Assembly (NCBI GenBank): GCA_019112625.1
Contig: DXIW01000051.1
Span: 1 to 63,833 of the forward strand
Reading direction: 5' to 3'
Origin: Candidatus Acutalibacter stercorigallinarum
GTDB lineage: Bacteria > Bacillota > Clostridia > Oscillospirales > Acutalibacteraceae
Length of the DNA: 63,833 bases
Part shown: positions 41,736 to 50,175 of the stretch, one piece after another
Numbering within the stretch: position 1 is the first letter of the stretch
How the letters are laid out: each line of letters begins with the position of its first letter
Notes under the pieces: model-generated
Databases searched by the model: none
The model's input: only the letters and a program-made list of their open reading frames with translations
What the model was told of the DNA's origin: nothing
Translations under genes and position numbers: made by a program

Positions 41736-43064
41736 CTAGGCCCTTTTCAAAAAATTATGCAACCTTTCCATCCATTTTTTTGGGGGGCGGTTTTGCCCCG
41801 GTTTTTCCCCCTTCACCGTCTCCGCCACCTCCCGGGAGAGGAGGAACAGCGCCGCCAGGTTGGGCAGGGCCAACAGGCCGTTCATGGCGTCCCCCAGCCG
41901 GAACACCGCCCCCAGGGGCAGCAGGCAGCCCAGGCAGGCGGCCGCCGCCGAAGCCAGGGCGAACAGGTCCCCGCCCCGGCCCTTGGTCAGGTAGAACAGG
42001 CCCTCCCGGCCGTAGCAGCTCCAGGCCGTCACCGTGGCCAGGGCGAACAGGGCGGTGCACACCGCCGCGGCCCCGGCCCCCGCCGGCCCCAGGGCGCTCT
42101 CAAAGGCGGAAAACACCAGCTCCGCCCCCTCCCCGGCGGACACCGGGGCGCAGAGGATGCACAGCCCCGTCACCGTGCACATGAGGATGGTGTCCACGAA
42201 CACCTGGAAGATCCCCAGGCACCCCAGCTCCACCGGGCTGCGGCCCTCCACCTCCCCGTAGGCGAAGGCGGAGCTGCCCAGGCCCGCCTCGTTGGTGAAC
42301 ACCCCCCGGGACACCCCGGTGCCCATGGCCAGCAGCATCCCCGCCGTGCCCCCGGCCCCGGCCTTCAGGGAGAAGGCCCCCTGGAAGATGCTGGCCACCG
42401 CCCGGGGCAGCTCTGCCCGGAACACCCACAGCACCCCCAGGGCGGCGGCGAAGAACAGGGCCGCCATGGCGGGCACCAGTTTTTCGGTGAGCCTGGCGGC
42501 ACAGGCCAGCCCGCCCCTGGCCACCCAGAACACCAGCACCCCCAGCACCGCCCCCACCGCCAGGGGCGGGGCCCCCAGCCGCTGGCAGGCGGCGGCAGCG
42601 GCGTTGGCCTGCACCAGGTTCCCCATGCCCAGGGAGGCCAGGCAGCACCCCGCCCCGTACACCAGGGCCAAAGGCCGCCCCACAGCCTCGATGTACCCCA
42701 GCGCCCCCGGGGCCCCCCGGTGCCGGGCGGCCAGCAGGTTCTCGGCAAAGACGGTCATCATCCCCAGCAGAGCGGAGGCCCACATCCAGAACAGGGACCC
42801 CGGCCCGCCCACGGTGATGGCCACCCCCACCCCCAGGATGTTCCCCGTGCCCAGGGAGCCGGCCAGGGCCGTGGTCAGGGCCTGGAAGGGGCTCACCCTG
42901 CCCCGGCCCCGGGCCTCTTTCGGGCTGCCCAGGGCGGTTTTCACCCACAGAGAGACCCGCCGCACCTGGAAAAACCCGGTGCGGATGGAAAACCACAGCC
43001 CCGCCGCCAAAATCAGAACCAGCACGTGCCAGCCCCACAGGGCATCCGCCAGAAATTCCAGCAT
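41736..43064 (-). CDS. Sodium:alanine/glycine symporter, AGCS family
   Basis: This 442-residue protein has about ten transmembrane helices and the AGCS hallmarks: RTGFFQVRRVSLW, SPFQALTTALAGSLGTGNI with GVGVAITVGGPGSLFWMW, and GVFTNEAGLGSSAFAY. It should import alanine or glycine with sodium. GGGGGG precedes the chosen ATG at 43064 with seven bases between. It is a leftward gene between hemolysin III and darA; a hairpin near 41651-41674 may mark its transcript end. Confidence 0.93.
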   Translation of the reverse strand: MLEFLADALWGWHVLVLILAAGLWFSIRTGFFQVRRVSLWVKTALGSPKEARGRGRVSPFQALTTALAGSLGTGNILGVGVAITVGGPGSLFWMWASALLGMMTVFAENLLAARHRGAPGALGYIEAVGRPLALVYGAGCCLASLGMGNLVQANAAAAACQRLGAPPLAVGAVLGVLVFWVARGGLACAARLTEKLVPAMAALFFAAALGVLWVFRAELPRAVASIFQGAFSLKAGAGGTAGMLLAMGTGVSRGVFTNEAGLGSSAFAYGEVEGRSPVELGCLGIFQVFVDTILMCTVTGLCILCAPVSAGEGAELVFSAFESALGPAGAGAAAVCTALFALATVTAWSCYGREGLFYLTKGRGGDLFALASAAAACLGCLLPLGAVFRLGDAMNGLLALPNLAALFLLSREVAETVKGEKPGQNRPPKKWMERLHNFLKRA

Positions 43065-43089
43065 GCTCCCACCCCCCTTGGGGCAGAAA

Positions 43090-43119
43090 GGCCCCGGTAC
43101 CATACATAGTACCGGGGCC
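43090..43119. terminator. Hairpin between hemolysin III and AGCS genes
   Basis: GGCCCCGGTAC and GTACCGGGGCC form a perfect eleven base-pair stem with an eight-base loop; only three T follow on the minus strand. Confidence 0.6.
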
Positions 43120-43133
43120 CTGTATTTATGATG

Positions 43134-43856
43134 CTACGCCACGATGCCGTACACGCTGATGGTGTGGAGCACACTGCCCGCCAGCACGAACAGGTGGAAC
43201 ACCCCGTGGATGTAGGGCAGCTTCTTTCCCAGGCCGTAGAGCACAGCCCCCACCGTGTAGCAGATGCCCCCGCTGAGCAGGCACCAGAATCCCGCCGCCG
43301 ACACGTTTTGCCGGAAGGTGCCCATGGCCAGCACCACCACCCAGCCCATGGCCAGGTAGCAGATCATGGACACCACCTTGAAGCGCTCCACGCTGATGGC
43401 GTTGAGCACCACCCCCAGCACCGCCGCGGCCCACACCACGGCGAACATGGCCCAGCCGGTGACGCCCCCCAGGCACACCAGGGTGATGGGGGTGTAGGTC
43501 CCGGCGATCAGGAGGAAGATGGTGCAGTGGTCCAGAGAGCGGAACACCACCTTGGCCCGGTTCAGCCCCAGGGCGTGGTACAAGGTGGACACCGTGTACA
43601 GCAGCACCATGGTGGCCCCGTAGATGGCGGCGCAGGTCACGTGGAGGGGGTCCTTCTCGCAGAACACCAGCAGCACCGCCAGGGCCCCCACCGCGTACAG
43701 CGCCGAGACCCCGTGGCTCACCGCGGAGAAGATCTCCTCCCCCAGGGTGTACCGGGGCAGGCCCAGCAGCCGCCGCTTGGCGCTGCGCCGCTGCTCCCGC
43801 CGCCGGCGCTCCTCCCGTTTTTGCAGCACCGCCGGATTTTTGATGGCTTGTTCCAT
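43134..43856 (-). CDS. Hemolysin III / PAQR-family membrane protein
   Basis: This 240-residue protein has seven transmembrane segments and the HlyIII/YqfA pattern: EEIFSAVSHGVSALYAVGAL, STLYHALGLNRAKVVFRSLD with DHCTIFLLIAGTYTP, and the final GVFHLFVLAGSVLH that supplies the histidine of the metal site. Members relate to adiponectin receptors and have a putative hydrolase role in membranes; cytolytic activity is not implied. GGGGGAGG lies before the ATG. Confidence 0.92.
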   Translation of the reverse strand: MEQAIKNPAVLQKREERRRREQRRSAKRRLLGLPRYTLGEEIFSAVSHGVSALYAVGALAVLLVFCEKDPLHVTCAAIYGATMVLLYTVSTLYHALGLNRAKVVFRSLDHCTIFLLIAGTYTPITLVCLGGVTGWAMFAVVWAAAVLGVVLNAISVERFKVVSMICYLAMGWVVVLAMGTFRQNVSAAGFWCLLSGGICYTVGAVLYGLGKKLPYIHGVFHLFVLAGSVLHTISVYGIVA

Positions 43857-43923
43857 AAGCCTCCCCCTTTCGACATCGCTTTTGTTATTTTGACATCTAG
43901 TTTTTAAAACTACTTCTTCTGTT

Positions 43924-43952
43924 ATTATAACCACATCTCCCAGAAAATGCAA
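43924..43952 (-). promoter_or_regulatory. Promoter of the hemolysin III gene
   Basis: On the minus strand TTGCAT and a perfect TATAAT are separated by 17 bases, about 70 bases before the start codon. Confidence 0.7.
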
Positions 43953-43988
43953 GCCCCTTCCAGCTATTTTTTCTCCCATCCCAAAGCC

Positions 43989-44045
43989 CGTCTCGCCTGC
44001 CTCCCCCTGTGGGGGAGGTGTCATCGCAAGGCGATGACGGAGGGG
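43989..44045 (+). repeat. Interspersed element family 1, right-half fragment
   Basis: It matches the second half of the element at 15456-15602: CTCGCCTGCC, then a CTCCC/GGGAG hairpin, then a GTCATCGC/GCGATGAC hairpin and GGAGGG. Confidence 0.65.
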
Positions 44046-44265
44046 GGTTGTCTGGAAGTTTTATAGAGGCCGCAAGAAGCGCGGTTTTGCGATAGCAAAA
44101 TGGGAGTTTTGCAAACTCCCAAGCGGTTCTTGGCGAGTTAGCCGAGCGGGAGCGAGGATAACTCGTGCCCACCCCCTAACCCCCTCCCATGCTTCTACCA
44201 AGCGAGGGAGGATAGCCCCCCGGCATGGAAGGGGGTCCTTTTCTGTTTCCAAAGGGGGGCTACGC

Positions 44266-44322
44266 GGTCTCGGCTGCCGCCTCGGTCGGCGATGGACGGT
44301 CGCCACTGGCGACCATCGCCCC
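44266..44322 (+). repeat. Interspersed repeat family 2, copy A
   Basis: Fifty-seven bases (GGTCTCGGCTGCC to CCATCGCCCC) are identical to copy B at 44571-44627. The core GGTCGCCACTGGCGACC is a hairpin. Confidence 0.85.
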
Positions 44323-44570
44323 TTTGCATTCCCCCACGGGGGAGAGGTCTCACCTGCCGGTTCGGTCGGCGTTGGGAAAGCGCCACCGGCGCTTAACGCC
44401 TCCCCCGTACCCCCTCCTACGAGGCGTAAATTTTTATCTTGCCGCGAGTTTCGCGGATGCGAAACTCGACCGAGCAAGTCGAACGGCAGTGAGACTTGGC
44501 TCGTGCGCACATCCCCCCGTAAGGGCCCGCTCAGCCCAGGCTTACCGCAAAAGGGGTTCCAAAGGGGGCG

Positions 44571-44627
44571 GGTCTCGGCTGCCGCCTCGGTCGGCGATGG
44601 ACGGTCGCCACTGGCGACCATCGCCCC
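44571..44627 (+). repeat. Interspersed repeat family 2, copy B
   Basis: Identical over 57 bases to copy A. The bases after it (CCCCCTTTGAAATGAGAT onward) match, inverted, the sequence before the hairpin at 34210. Confidence 0.85.
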
Positions 44628-44831
44628 CCTTTGAAATGAGATGTATAGAATTGTCTTCCCCTCCCGTTGCGGCAAGGTTACCTCTTTTAGAAAACGAAAT
44701 CAACGGGAGGGGGCAGGGGGTGGGCAGCCTTCCCTGCGTGGTATTCTCAAAGGGGGACAGCCCCCCTTTGAAAAACTCCCAGCCAGGCCTTGCCGGGTAA
44801 GCCGCACGAAATGCAACTTGCCTCCTTCCCA

Positions 44832-44860
44832 TTGACTTTTCCCCGCTCCCGTGGTAGAGT
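44832..44860 (+). promoter_or_regulatory. Promoter of the first ABC half-exporter
   Basis: TTGACT and TAGAGT are separated by 17 bases, 44 bases before the start codon. Confidence 0.6.
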
Positions 44861-44904
44861 GATGCTAACTGCCCCCGGCGGGCTGGGAAAGGAGCGGGAA
44901 CGCC

Positions 44905-46713
44905 ATGGAACAGAAGCCGAAAAAGTCCAATATCCTGCGGTTTTTCCCCTACACCAAGGGGTTCCGGCTGCAGTTCGTCCTGTCGCTTTTCATGGTGATG
45001 GTGGCGGTGGTGGCAAACTACATGACCCCCCAGGTCATCCGGGTCACGGTAGACTCCGTCATCAACGACTCCCCCTTCAACCTCCCCGGCTTTTTGGTGG
45101 GGTGGATCGAATCCATCGGCGGCCGGGACATGCTCCGCAGCCACATCGTCATCTGCGCCGGGGCCTCCCTGGCCTTCGCGGCGCTGTCGGGCCTGGCCAA
45201 CTACTCCTCCCGCATGAACCTGGCCCGGGCCTGCGAGGGCACGGTGGCCCGGGTGCGGGACACCCTCTTCGACCACATCCAGCACCTGCCCTACGCCTGG
45301 CACAACTCCCACCAGACCGGCGACATCATCCAGCGCTGCACCCAGGACGTGGACCTCATCCGCAACTTCGTCAGCGACCAGCTGATGGAGGTGGTGCGCA
45401 CGGTGCTGCTCATCGGGGTGTCCCTGGCCCTCATGTTCGCCATGAACGTGGAGCTGGCCCTAGTGGTCACCGCCTTTATCCCCCTGGTGGTCGTCGTCTC
45501 CCTGGTGTTCTACGTCATCGTGGGGCGGAAGTTCCAGCGGGCCGACGAGACCGAGGGTGAGCTCACCGCCCTGGTGCAGGAGAACCTCACCGGGGTGCGG
45601 GTGGTGCGGGCCTTTGGCCGGGAGCGGTACGAGATCGACCGCTTCAACAAGAAAAACGAGGAGTTCACCAACATGTGGGTGAACCTGGGCAAAATCATGG
45701 GCATCAACTGGGGCCTGGGGGATTTCTCCGCCGGCTTCCAGGTGCTGGTCATCATCGTGGTGGGCGTGTTCTTCGTGGAGGCGGGCAACCTCACCGCCGG
45801 GGAGTTTCTGGCCTTTACCGCCTACAACTCCATGCTGGTGTGGCCCGCCCGGAACCTGGGCCGGCTGTTAAGCGAGCTGAGCAAGACCTCCATCTCCGCC
45901 ACCCGCCTATTCGATATCCTGGACGCCAAGGAGGAGCAGGACGCCCCCGGCGCCAAGACCCCGCCCCTCACCGGCGACATCGTCTTCGACCACGTGAGCT
46001 TCGGCTACAGCCCCTCCTCCGGGGTGGTGGAGGACGTGAGCTTCACCATCAAGGCCGGGAGCACCTTCGGCATTCTGGGGGCCACCGGCAGCGGCAAGTC
46101 CACCCTGATGTATCTGCTGGACCGGCTCTACGAGCTGCCCCGGGGCCAGGGCTCCATCACCATCGGCGGGGTGGACATCCGGGACATCCAGCTGGCCCAC
46201 CTGCGGAAAAACATCGGCATCGTGCTGCAGGAGCCCTTCCTCTTCTCCAAGACCTTCCGGGAGAGCATCGCCGACGGCTCCACCCGGGAGGACCTGGAGA
46301 GCGTGCGCCACTACGCCCGGCTGGCTGTCATTGACGACGCCATCGTAAACTTCGCCCAGGGGTACGAGACCCCCATCGGCGAGCGTGGCGTCACCATCTC
46401 CGGCGGGCAGAAGCAGCGGGTGGCCATCGCCCGGATGCTCATGCAGGACACCCCCATCAAAATTTTCGACGACTCCCTCTCCGCGGTGGACATGGAGACC
46501 GACCAGAAGATCCGCCAGTCCATCCAGCAGAACGTCCACGGCACCACCATCCTCATCGCCCACCGCATCACCACCCTGATGAACGCCGACCAGATTCTGG
46601 TGCTGGACCACGGCCGGGTGGCCCAGCTGGGAAATCACCAGCAGCTCTCCCAGCAGGAGGGCATCTACAAGCGCATTTTCGACATGCAGAAGGGCACCGG
46701 GGAGGAAAATTAA
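44905..46713 (+). CDS. ABC exporter half-transporter with degenerate Walker B
   Basis: This 602-residue protein has a six-helix exporter membrane domain followed by a nucleotide-binding domain with Walker A GATGSGKST, signature VTISGGQKQR and H-loop LIAHRIT. The residue after the Walker B Asp is Asp instead of the catalytic Glu (IKIFDDSLSAVD). This is the normal state of one half of heterodimeric exporters. The ABC protein at 51538 has the opposite defect, so the two probably form one heterodimer although hydrogenase maturation genes lie between. GGAAAGGAG precedes the ATG. The substrate (drug, lipid or peptide) is unknown. Confidence 0.93.
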   Translation: MEQKPKKSNILRFFPYTKGFRLQFVLSLFMVMVAVVANYMTPQVIRVTVDSVINDSPFNLPGFLVGWIESIGGRDMLRSHIVICAGASLAFAALSGLANYSSRMNLARACEGTVARVRDTLFDHIQHLPYAWHNSHQTGDIIQRCTQDVDLIRNFVSDQLMEVVRTVLLIGVSLALMFAMNVELALVVTAFIPLVVVVSLVFYVIVGRKFQRADETEGELTALVQENLTGVRVVRAFGRERYEIDRFNKKNEEFTNMWVNLGKIMGINWGLGDFSAGFQVLVIIVVGVFFVEAGNLTAGEFLAFTAYNSMLVWPARNLGRLLSELSKTSISATRLFDILDAKEEQDAPGAKTPPLTGDIVFDHVSFGYSPSSGVVEDVSFTIKAGSTFGILGATGSGKSTLMYLLDRLYELPRGQGSITIGGVDIRDIQLAHLRKNIGIVLQEPFLFSKTFRESIADGSTREDLESVRHYARLAVIDDAIVNFAQGYETPIGERGVTISGGQKQRVAIARMLMQDTPIKIFDDSLSAVDMETDQKIRQSIQQNVHGTTILIAHRITTLMNADQILVLDHGRVAQLGNHQQLSQQEGIYKRIFDMQKGTGEEN

Positions 46714-46722
46714 AAATCACTC

Positions 46723-46751
46723 TTGATTTTATGTCCCCGCTCCCTTATAAT
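46723..46751 (+). promoter_or_regulatory. Promoter of the hydrogenase maturation genes
   Basis: TTGATT and a perfect TATAAT are separated by 17 bases, just after the ABC gene. The start codon is 180 bases away, leaving a long leader. Confidence 0.75.
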
Positions 46752-46757
46752 GGAAAC

Positions 46758-46882
46758 TGCCAGATGATCCTGACAGAAAGCTCCCGCCCCGGCGGGTCCT
46801 GACGTGGAAGGAACCGCTCCGGTCTTTTTGTGTTTCCCATTTTGCAAGACCTGTGCCGCGCCTTCCCGGGCGCGGCATTTTT
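46758..46882 (+). ncRNA. Structured leader or small RNA ahead of the hydrogenase maturation genes
   Basis: Between the promoter and the regulator gene lies a 125-base stretch with a CCCGC/GCGGG hairpin near 46783-46796, flanked by two TCCTGAC copies (46769 and 46797), and a weaker ACCG/CGGT hairpin followed by CTTTTTG. It ends in the intrinsic terminator at 46854-46882. It fits an attenuator-type riboswitch or a free small RNA. I could not match it to a known riboswitch class. Confidence 0.45.
46854..46882 (+). terminator. Intrinsic terminator inside the hydrogenase leader
   Basis: TGCCGCGCC and GGCGCGGCA form a nine base-pair GC-rich stem with a six-base loop, followed by five T. It lies 51 bases before the start of the next gene and downstream of its only visible promoter. 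Confidence 0.8.
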
Positions 46883-46932
46883 GTTTGCCCTCTTTCTGCC
46901 GGTCCTGGCATACCAGAAAGGAGTGCAGCGCT

Positions 46933-47190
46933 ATGAAAACACGGGTCGCCGTGATGGGCATCATCGTCGAGGACACCCAGTCGGTAGAGCAGCTCAACGC
47001 CCTCTTGCACGACTACGGCTCCTACATCGTGGGGAGAATGGGCATCCCCTACCGGGAGCGGGGCATCCACATCGTGTCCATCGCCATCGACGCCCCCCAG
47101 GACGTGATCTCCGCCCTCTCCGGGAAGATTGGCAACCTGCCGGGCATCAGTGTCAAGACCGCCTACTCCCCGGTGACCGGCGGTGAATGA
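46933..47190 (+). CDS. TM1266-type iron-only hydrogenase system regulator
   Basis: This 85-residue ACT-like/CopG-like small protein (RVAVMGIIVEDTQSVEQLN, IVGRMGIPYRERGIHIVSI, LSGKIGNLPGISVKT) matches the putative regulators found next to hydE/hydF/hydG in many Clostridia and Thermotoga. AAAGGAG lies before the ATG. Its stop overlaps the hydE GTG start. The regulatory role is a family inference from gene neighbourhood. Confidence 0.88.
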   Translation: MKTRVAVMGIIVEDTQSVEQLNALLHDYGSYIVGRMGIPYRERGIHIVSIAIDAPQDVISALSGKIGNLPGISVKTAYSPVTGGE

Positions 47191-48241
47191 CCTTATCACC
47201 CTCTTGGACCGCCTGGCGGCGGAGCACAGCCTGCCCCTCCCGGCGTATGCAAAGCTGGTAGAAGGCTTCACCCCCCAGGCCGCCGCCTATGCCGCCGGGC
47301 TGGCGGTGGCCGCCCGCCGCCCCATTTACGGGGACGACGTGTACATCCGGGGTCTCATCGAGATCGGCAACGTCTGCCGCAACGACTGCCTGTACTGCGG
47401 CATCCGCCGCTCCAACCAGAAGTGCAGCCGCTACCAGCTCACCCAGGAGCAGATTCTGGCCTGCTGCCGGGAGGGCTGGGCTTTGGGCTTCCGCACCTTT
47501 GTGCTCCAGGGGGGCGAGGGCATGCCGGCGGAGAAAGCCTGCACCCTGGTCCGGGCCATCAAAAGGGAGTTCCCCGCCTGCGCCGTCACCCTCTCCCTGG
47601 GGGAGTACCCCAAAGCGGACTACCAGGCCATGAAAGAGGCCGGGGCCGACCGGTACCTCCTGCGCCACGAGACCGCGGACCGGGCCCACTACGAAAAGCT
47701 CCACCCCCCGGGGATGTCCTTTAAGCACCGCATGGGCTGCCTAAAGGACCTGAAAGCCCTGGGCTTCCAGACGGGCTGCGGCTTCATGGTGGGCTCCCCC
47801 TACCAGACGCCGGAGGCCTTGGCCAAAGATTTAAAGTTCGTGGAGGAATTCCACCCGGAGATGTGCGGCATCGGGCCCTTCATCCCCCACCGGGACACCC
47901 CCTTCCGGGACTTCCCTGCGGGCTCGGTGGACCTGACCCTCTACCTCTTGTCCCTGCTGCGGCTCATCCACCCGGACCTGCTGCTGCCCGCCACCACGGC
48001 CCTGGGCACCTTACAGGAGGACGGCCGGGAGCGGGGGATGCTCGCCGGGGCCAACGTGGTCATGCCCAACCTCTCCCCCCCGGACGCGCGGGAGAAATAC
48101 ACCCTCTACAACGGCAAGCTCCACTCCGGGGTCGAATCCGCCCAGCACGTGGCCGACCTGAAAGCCCGCATGGCGGCCATCGGCTGCCGGGTGGTGACGG
48201 ACCGGGGCGACCATATCAGCCAAACCGCCACAACGCTCTGA
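47183..48241 (+). CDS. hydE: [FeFe]-hydrogenase maturase HydE, radical SAM
   Basis: This 352-residue radical SAM enzyme takes part in building the H-cluster diiron subsite. The cluster motif is CRNDCLYC (Cys 65, 69, 72), with GLIEIGNVCRN before it, then LQGGEGM and RYLLRHETAD. GTG at 47183 is the only plausible start and overlaps the preceding stop, which indicates coupling. A hydA hydrogenase gene is not in the window. Confidence 0.94.
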   Translation: MNDLITLLDRLAAEHSLPLPAYAKLVEGFTPQAAAYAAGLAVAARRPIYGDDVYIRGLIEIGNVCRNDCLYCGIRRSNQKCSRYQLTQEQILACCREGWALGFRTFVLQGGEGMPAEKACTLVRAIKREFPACAVTLSLGEYPKADYQAMKEAGADRYLLRHETADRAHYEKLHPPGMSFKHRMGCLKDLKALGFQTGCGFMVGSPYQTPEALAKDLKFVEEFHPEMCGIGPFIPHRDTPFRDFPAGSVDLTLYLLSLLRLIHPDLLLPATTALGTLQEDGRERGMLAGANVVMPNLSPPDAREKYTLYNGKLHSGVESAQHVADLKARMAAIGCRVVTDRGDHISQTATTL

Positions 48242-48280
48242 TGGAAAGAACACTCTGACCAAAAGAAAGGAAGTATTTGC

Positions 48281-49720
48281 ATGTACGATCCCAAATCCTT
48301 AAAAGCCGACGAATTCATCGACCACCAGGAGATCCTGGACACCCTGCAGTACGCCGAGGAGCACAAGCGGGACGTGGCCCTGATCGACAGCATTTTAGAG
48401 AAGGCCCGCCCCCAAAAGACCGCCACCGGCTACCACTGCGCGGGCCTCACCCACCGGGAGGCCTCGGTGCTTTTGGCCTGCGACATCCCCGAGAAGATCG
48501 AGGAGATGTACCGCCTGGCCGAGGAGATCAAGCTGGCCTTTTACGGCAACCGCATCGTCATCTTCGCGCCCTTGTACCTGTCCAACTACTGCGTCAACGG
48601 CTGCGTGTACTGTCCCTATCACCAAAAGAACAAGCACATCCCCCGGAAGAAGCTGACCCAGGAGGAAGTGGAGAAAGAAGTCATCGCCCTGCAGGACATG
48701 GGCCACAAGCGCCTGGCCATCGAGACCGGCGAGGACCCGGTCAACTGCCCCATCGAGTACGTGCTGGACTGCATCCACACCATCTACTCCATCCAGCATA
48801 AAAACGGGGCCATCCGCCGGGTGAACGTGAACATCGCCGCCACCACCGTGGAGAATTACCGCAAGCTGAAGGAGGCGGGCATCGGCACCTATATCCTGTT
48901 CCAGGAGACCTACCACAAAGAGAGCTACCTGCAGCTACACCCCACCGGCCCTAAGCACGACTACAACTACCACACCGAGGCCATGGACCGGGCCATGGAG
49001 GGCGGCATCGACGACGTGGGCCTGGGGGTGCTCTTCGGCCTGGAGCTGTACCGGTACGAGTTTGCCGGGCTTCTCATGCACGCCGAGCACCTGGAGGCCG
49101 TCCACGGGGTGGGGCCCCACACCATCAGCGTGCCGCGGATAAAGCACGCCGACGACATCGACCCCACCGCCTTCGACAACGGCATCGACGACGAGACCTT
49201 CCTGAAGATCATCGCCTGCATCCGCATTGCCGTGCCCTACACCGGCATGATCATCTCCACCCGGGAGAACCAGGCCGTGCGGGAAAAGGCCCTGCACCTG
49301 GGCATCTCCCAGGTCTCCGGCGGCAGCCGCACCAGCGTGGGCGGCTACACCGAGGAGGAGCGCCCCCACGACACCGAACAGTTCGACGTTTCGGACAACC
49401 GCACCCTGGACGAGGTGGTAAAATGGCTGATGGAGCTGGGGTATATCCCCTCCTTCTGCACCGCCTGCTACCGGGAGGGCCGCACCGGCGACCGGTTCAT
49501 GAGTTTGTGCAAGGCCGGGCAGATTCAGAACTGCTGCCACCCCAATGCCCTCATGACCCTGAAGGAGTACCTGATGGACTACGCCTCCCCCGCCACCAAG
49601 GCCGTGGGCGAGGACCTGATCCAGAAGGAGCTGCCCAACATCCCCAAGGACAAGGTGCGTGAGATCGCCGCGGACCACCTGGCGAAAATCGAGCAGGGCA
49701 TCCGGGACTTCCGCTTCTGA
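48281..49720 (+). CDS. hydG: [FeFe]-hydrogenase maturase HydG, tyrosine lyase
   Basis: This 479-residue radical SAM enzyme splits tyrosine to make the CO and cyanide ligands of the H-cluster. The SAM cluster motif is CVNGCVYC (Cys 104, 108, 111). The C-terminal second cluster site is complete: CTAC followed after 22 residues by the Cys of CHPNA, i.e. CX2CX22C. AAAGGAAG precedes the ATG. It follows hydE by 39 bases. A repeat element separates it from hydF. Confidence 0.97.
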   Translation: MYDPKSLKADEFIDHQEILDTLQYAEEHKRDVALIDSILEKARPQKTATGYHCAGLTHREASVLLACDIPEKIEEMYRLAEEIKLAFYGNRIVIFAPLYLSNYCVNGCVYCPYHQKNKHIPRKKLTQEEVEKEVIALQDMGHKRLAIETGEDPVNCPIEYVLDCIHTIYSIQHKNGAIRRVNVNIAATTVENYRKLKEAGIGTYILFQETYHKESYLQLHPTGPKHDYNYHTEAMDRAMEGGIDDVGLGVLFGLELYRYEFAGLLMHAEHLEAVHGVGPHTISVPRIKHADDIDPTAFDNGIDDETFLKIIACIRIAVPYTGMIISTRENQAVREKALHLGISQVSGGSRTSVGGYTEEERPHDTEQFDVSDNRTLDEVVKWLMELGYIPSFCTACYREGRTGDRFMSLCKAGQIQNCCHPNALMTLKEYLMDYASPATKAVGEDLIQKELPNIPKDKVREIAADHLAKIEQGIRDFRF

Positions 49721-49858
49721 GTCCGTGACCGGACTGGACGGGAAAAACCCCTATCCGCTCACTGCGTTCGCTAACCGGGGTTTTTAGAAAGGATTTTCCT
49801 ACCTGGGCGAAGCAACAAAAAGTTTTCGCCAGCCTTTTTCAAAAGGCTGGCGGGGGCG

Positions 49859-49911
49859 CAGGTGCCCAGTGGGCACCGTCCAGGACCGACCGGAGCGGAA
49901 GCCGAGACGGG
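49859..49911 (-). repeat. Interspersed repeat family 2, diverged copy
   Basis: On the minus strand it reads GTCTCGGCTTCCGC and then GGACGGTGCCCACTGGGCACC, the same order as the copies at 44.3 and 44.6 kb. A GCCAGCCTTTTT/AAAAGGCTGGC hairpin lies just to its left at 49829-49852. Confidence 0.65.
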
Positions 49912-49931
49912 GGTGGGATTCCAAAAAAGGA

Positions 49932-50079
49932 ACTCCCTCCGTCATCGCTCCGCGATGACACCTCCCTCATAGAGGGAGGCCGGGTCTCGCCTGCCGGCTC
50001 GGTCGGTTCGCGGCAGAGCGCCACTGGCGCTCGCTCACCCCTCTCCGAGGGGGCTGTCAGCGAAGCTGACTGGGGGAGT
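49932..50079 (-). repeat. Interspersed palindromic element family 1, inverted full copy
   Basis: A 148-base copy of the element at 15456-15602, on the other strand, starting ACTCCCTCCGTC and ending GACTGGGGGAGT, which are its imperfect terminal inverted repeats. It sits between hydG and hydF and explains most of their 455-base gap. Confidence 0.8.
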
Positions 50080-50175
50080 AAAAGTGATCCTCTCCCTGCC
50101 CGATTCGCTTGACAAAGCCTCTCCAGCATAGACTTTTGCAGAACGCCACCCCACAAACACAAAAGGAGGCACACT

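Larger units (their letters stand above)
44046..44830. other. Repeat-rich intergenic region without genes
   Basis: About 800 bases with no convincing gene. They hold two family 2 repeats, several CAAAGGGGG/CCCCCTTTG arms and hairpins such as GGGAGTTTGCAAAACTCCC-like pairs near 44110. The frames that stay open are rich in Arg, Pro and Gly and lack ribosome sites. Confidence 0.6.

Noticed and set aside
43134-43856. Labelling the HlyIII protein a virulence haemolysin
   Set aside because: The family is a widespread PAQR membrane group; cytolysis is not implied by the sequence.
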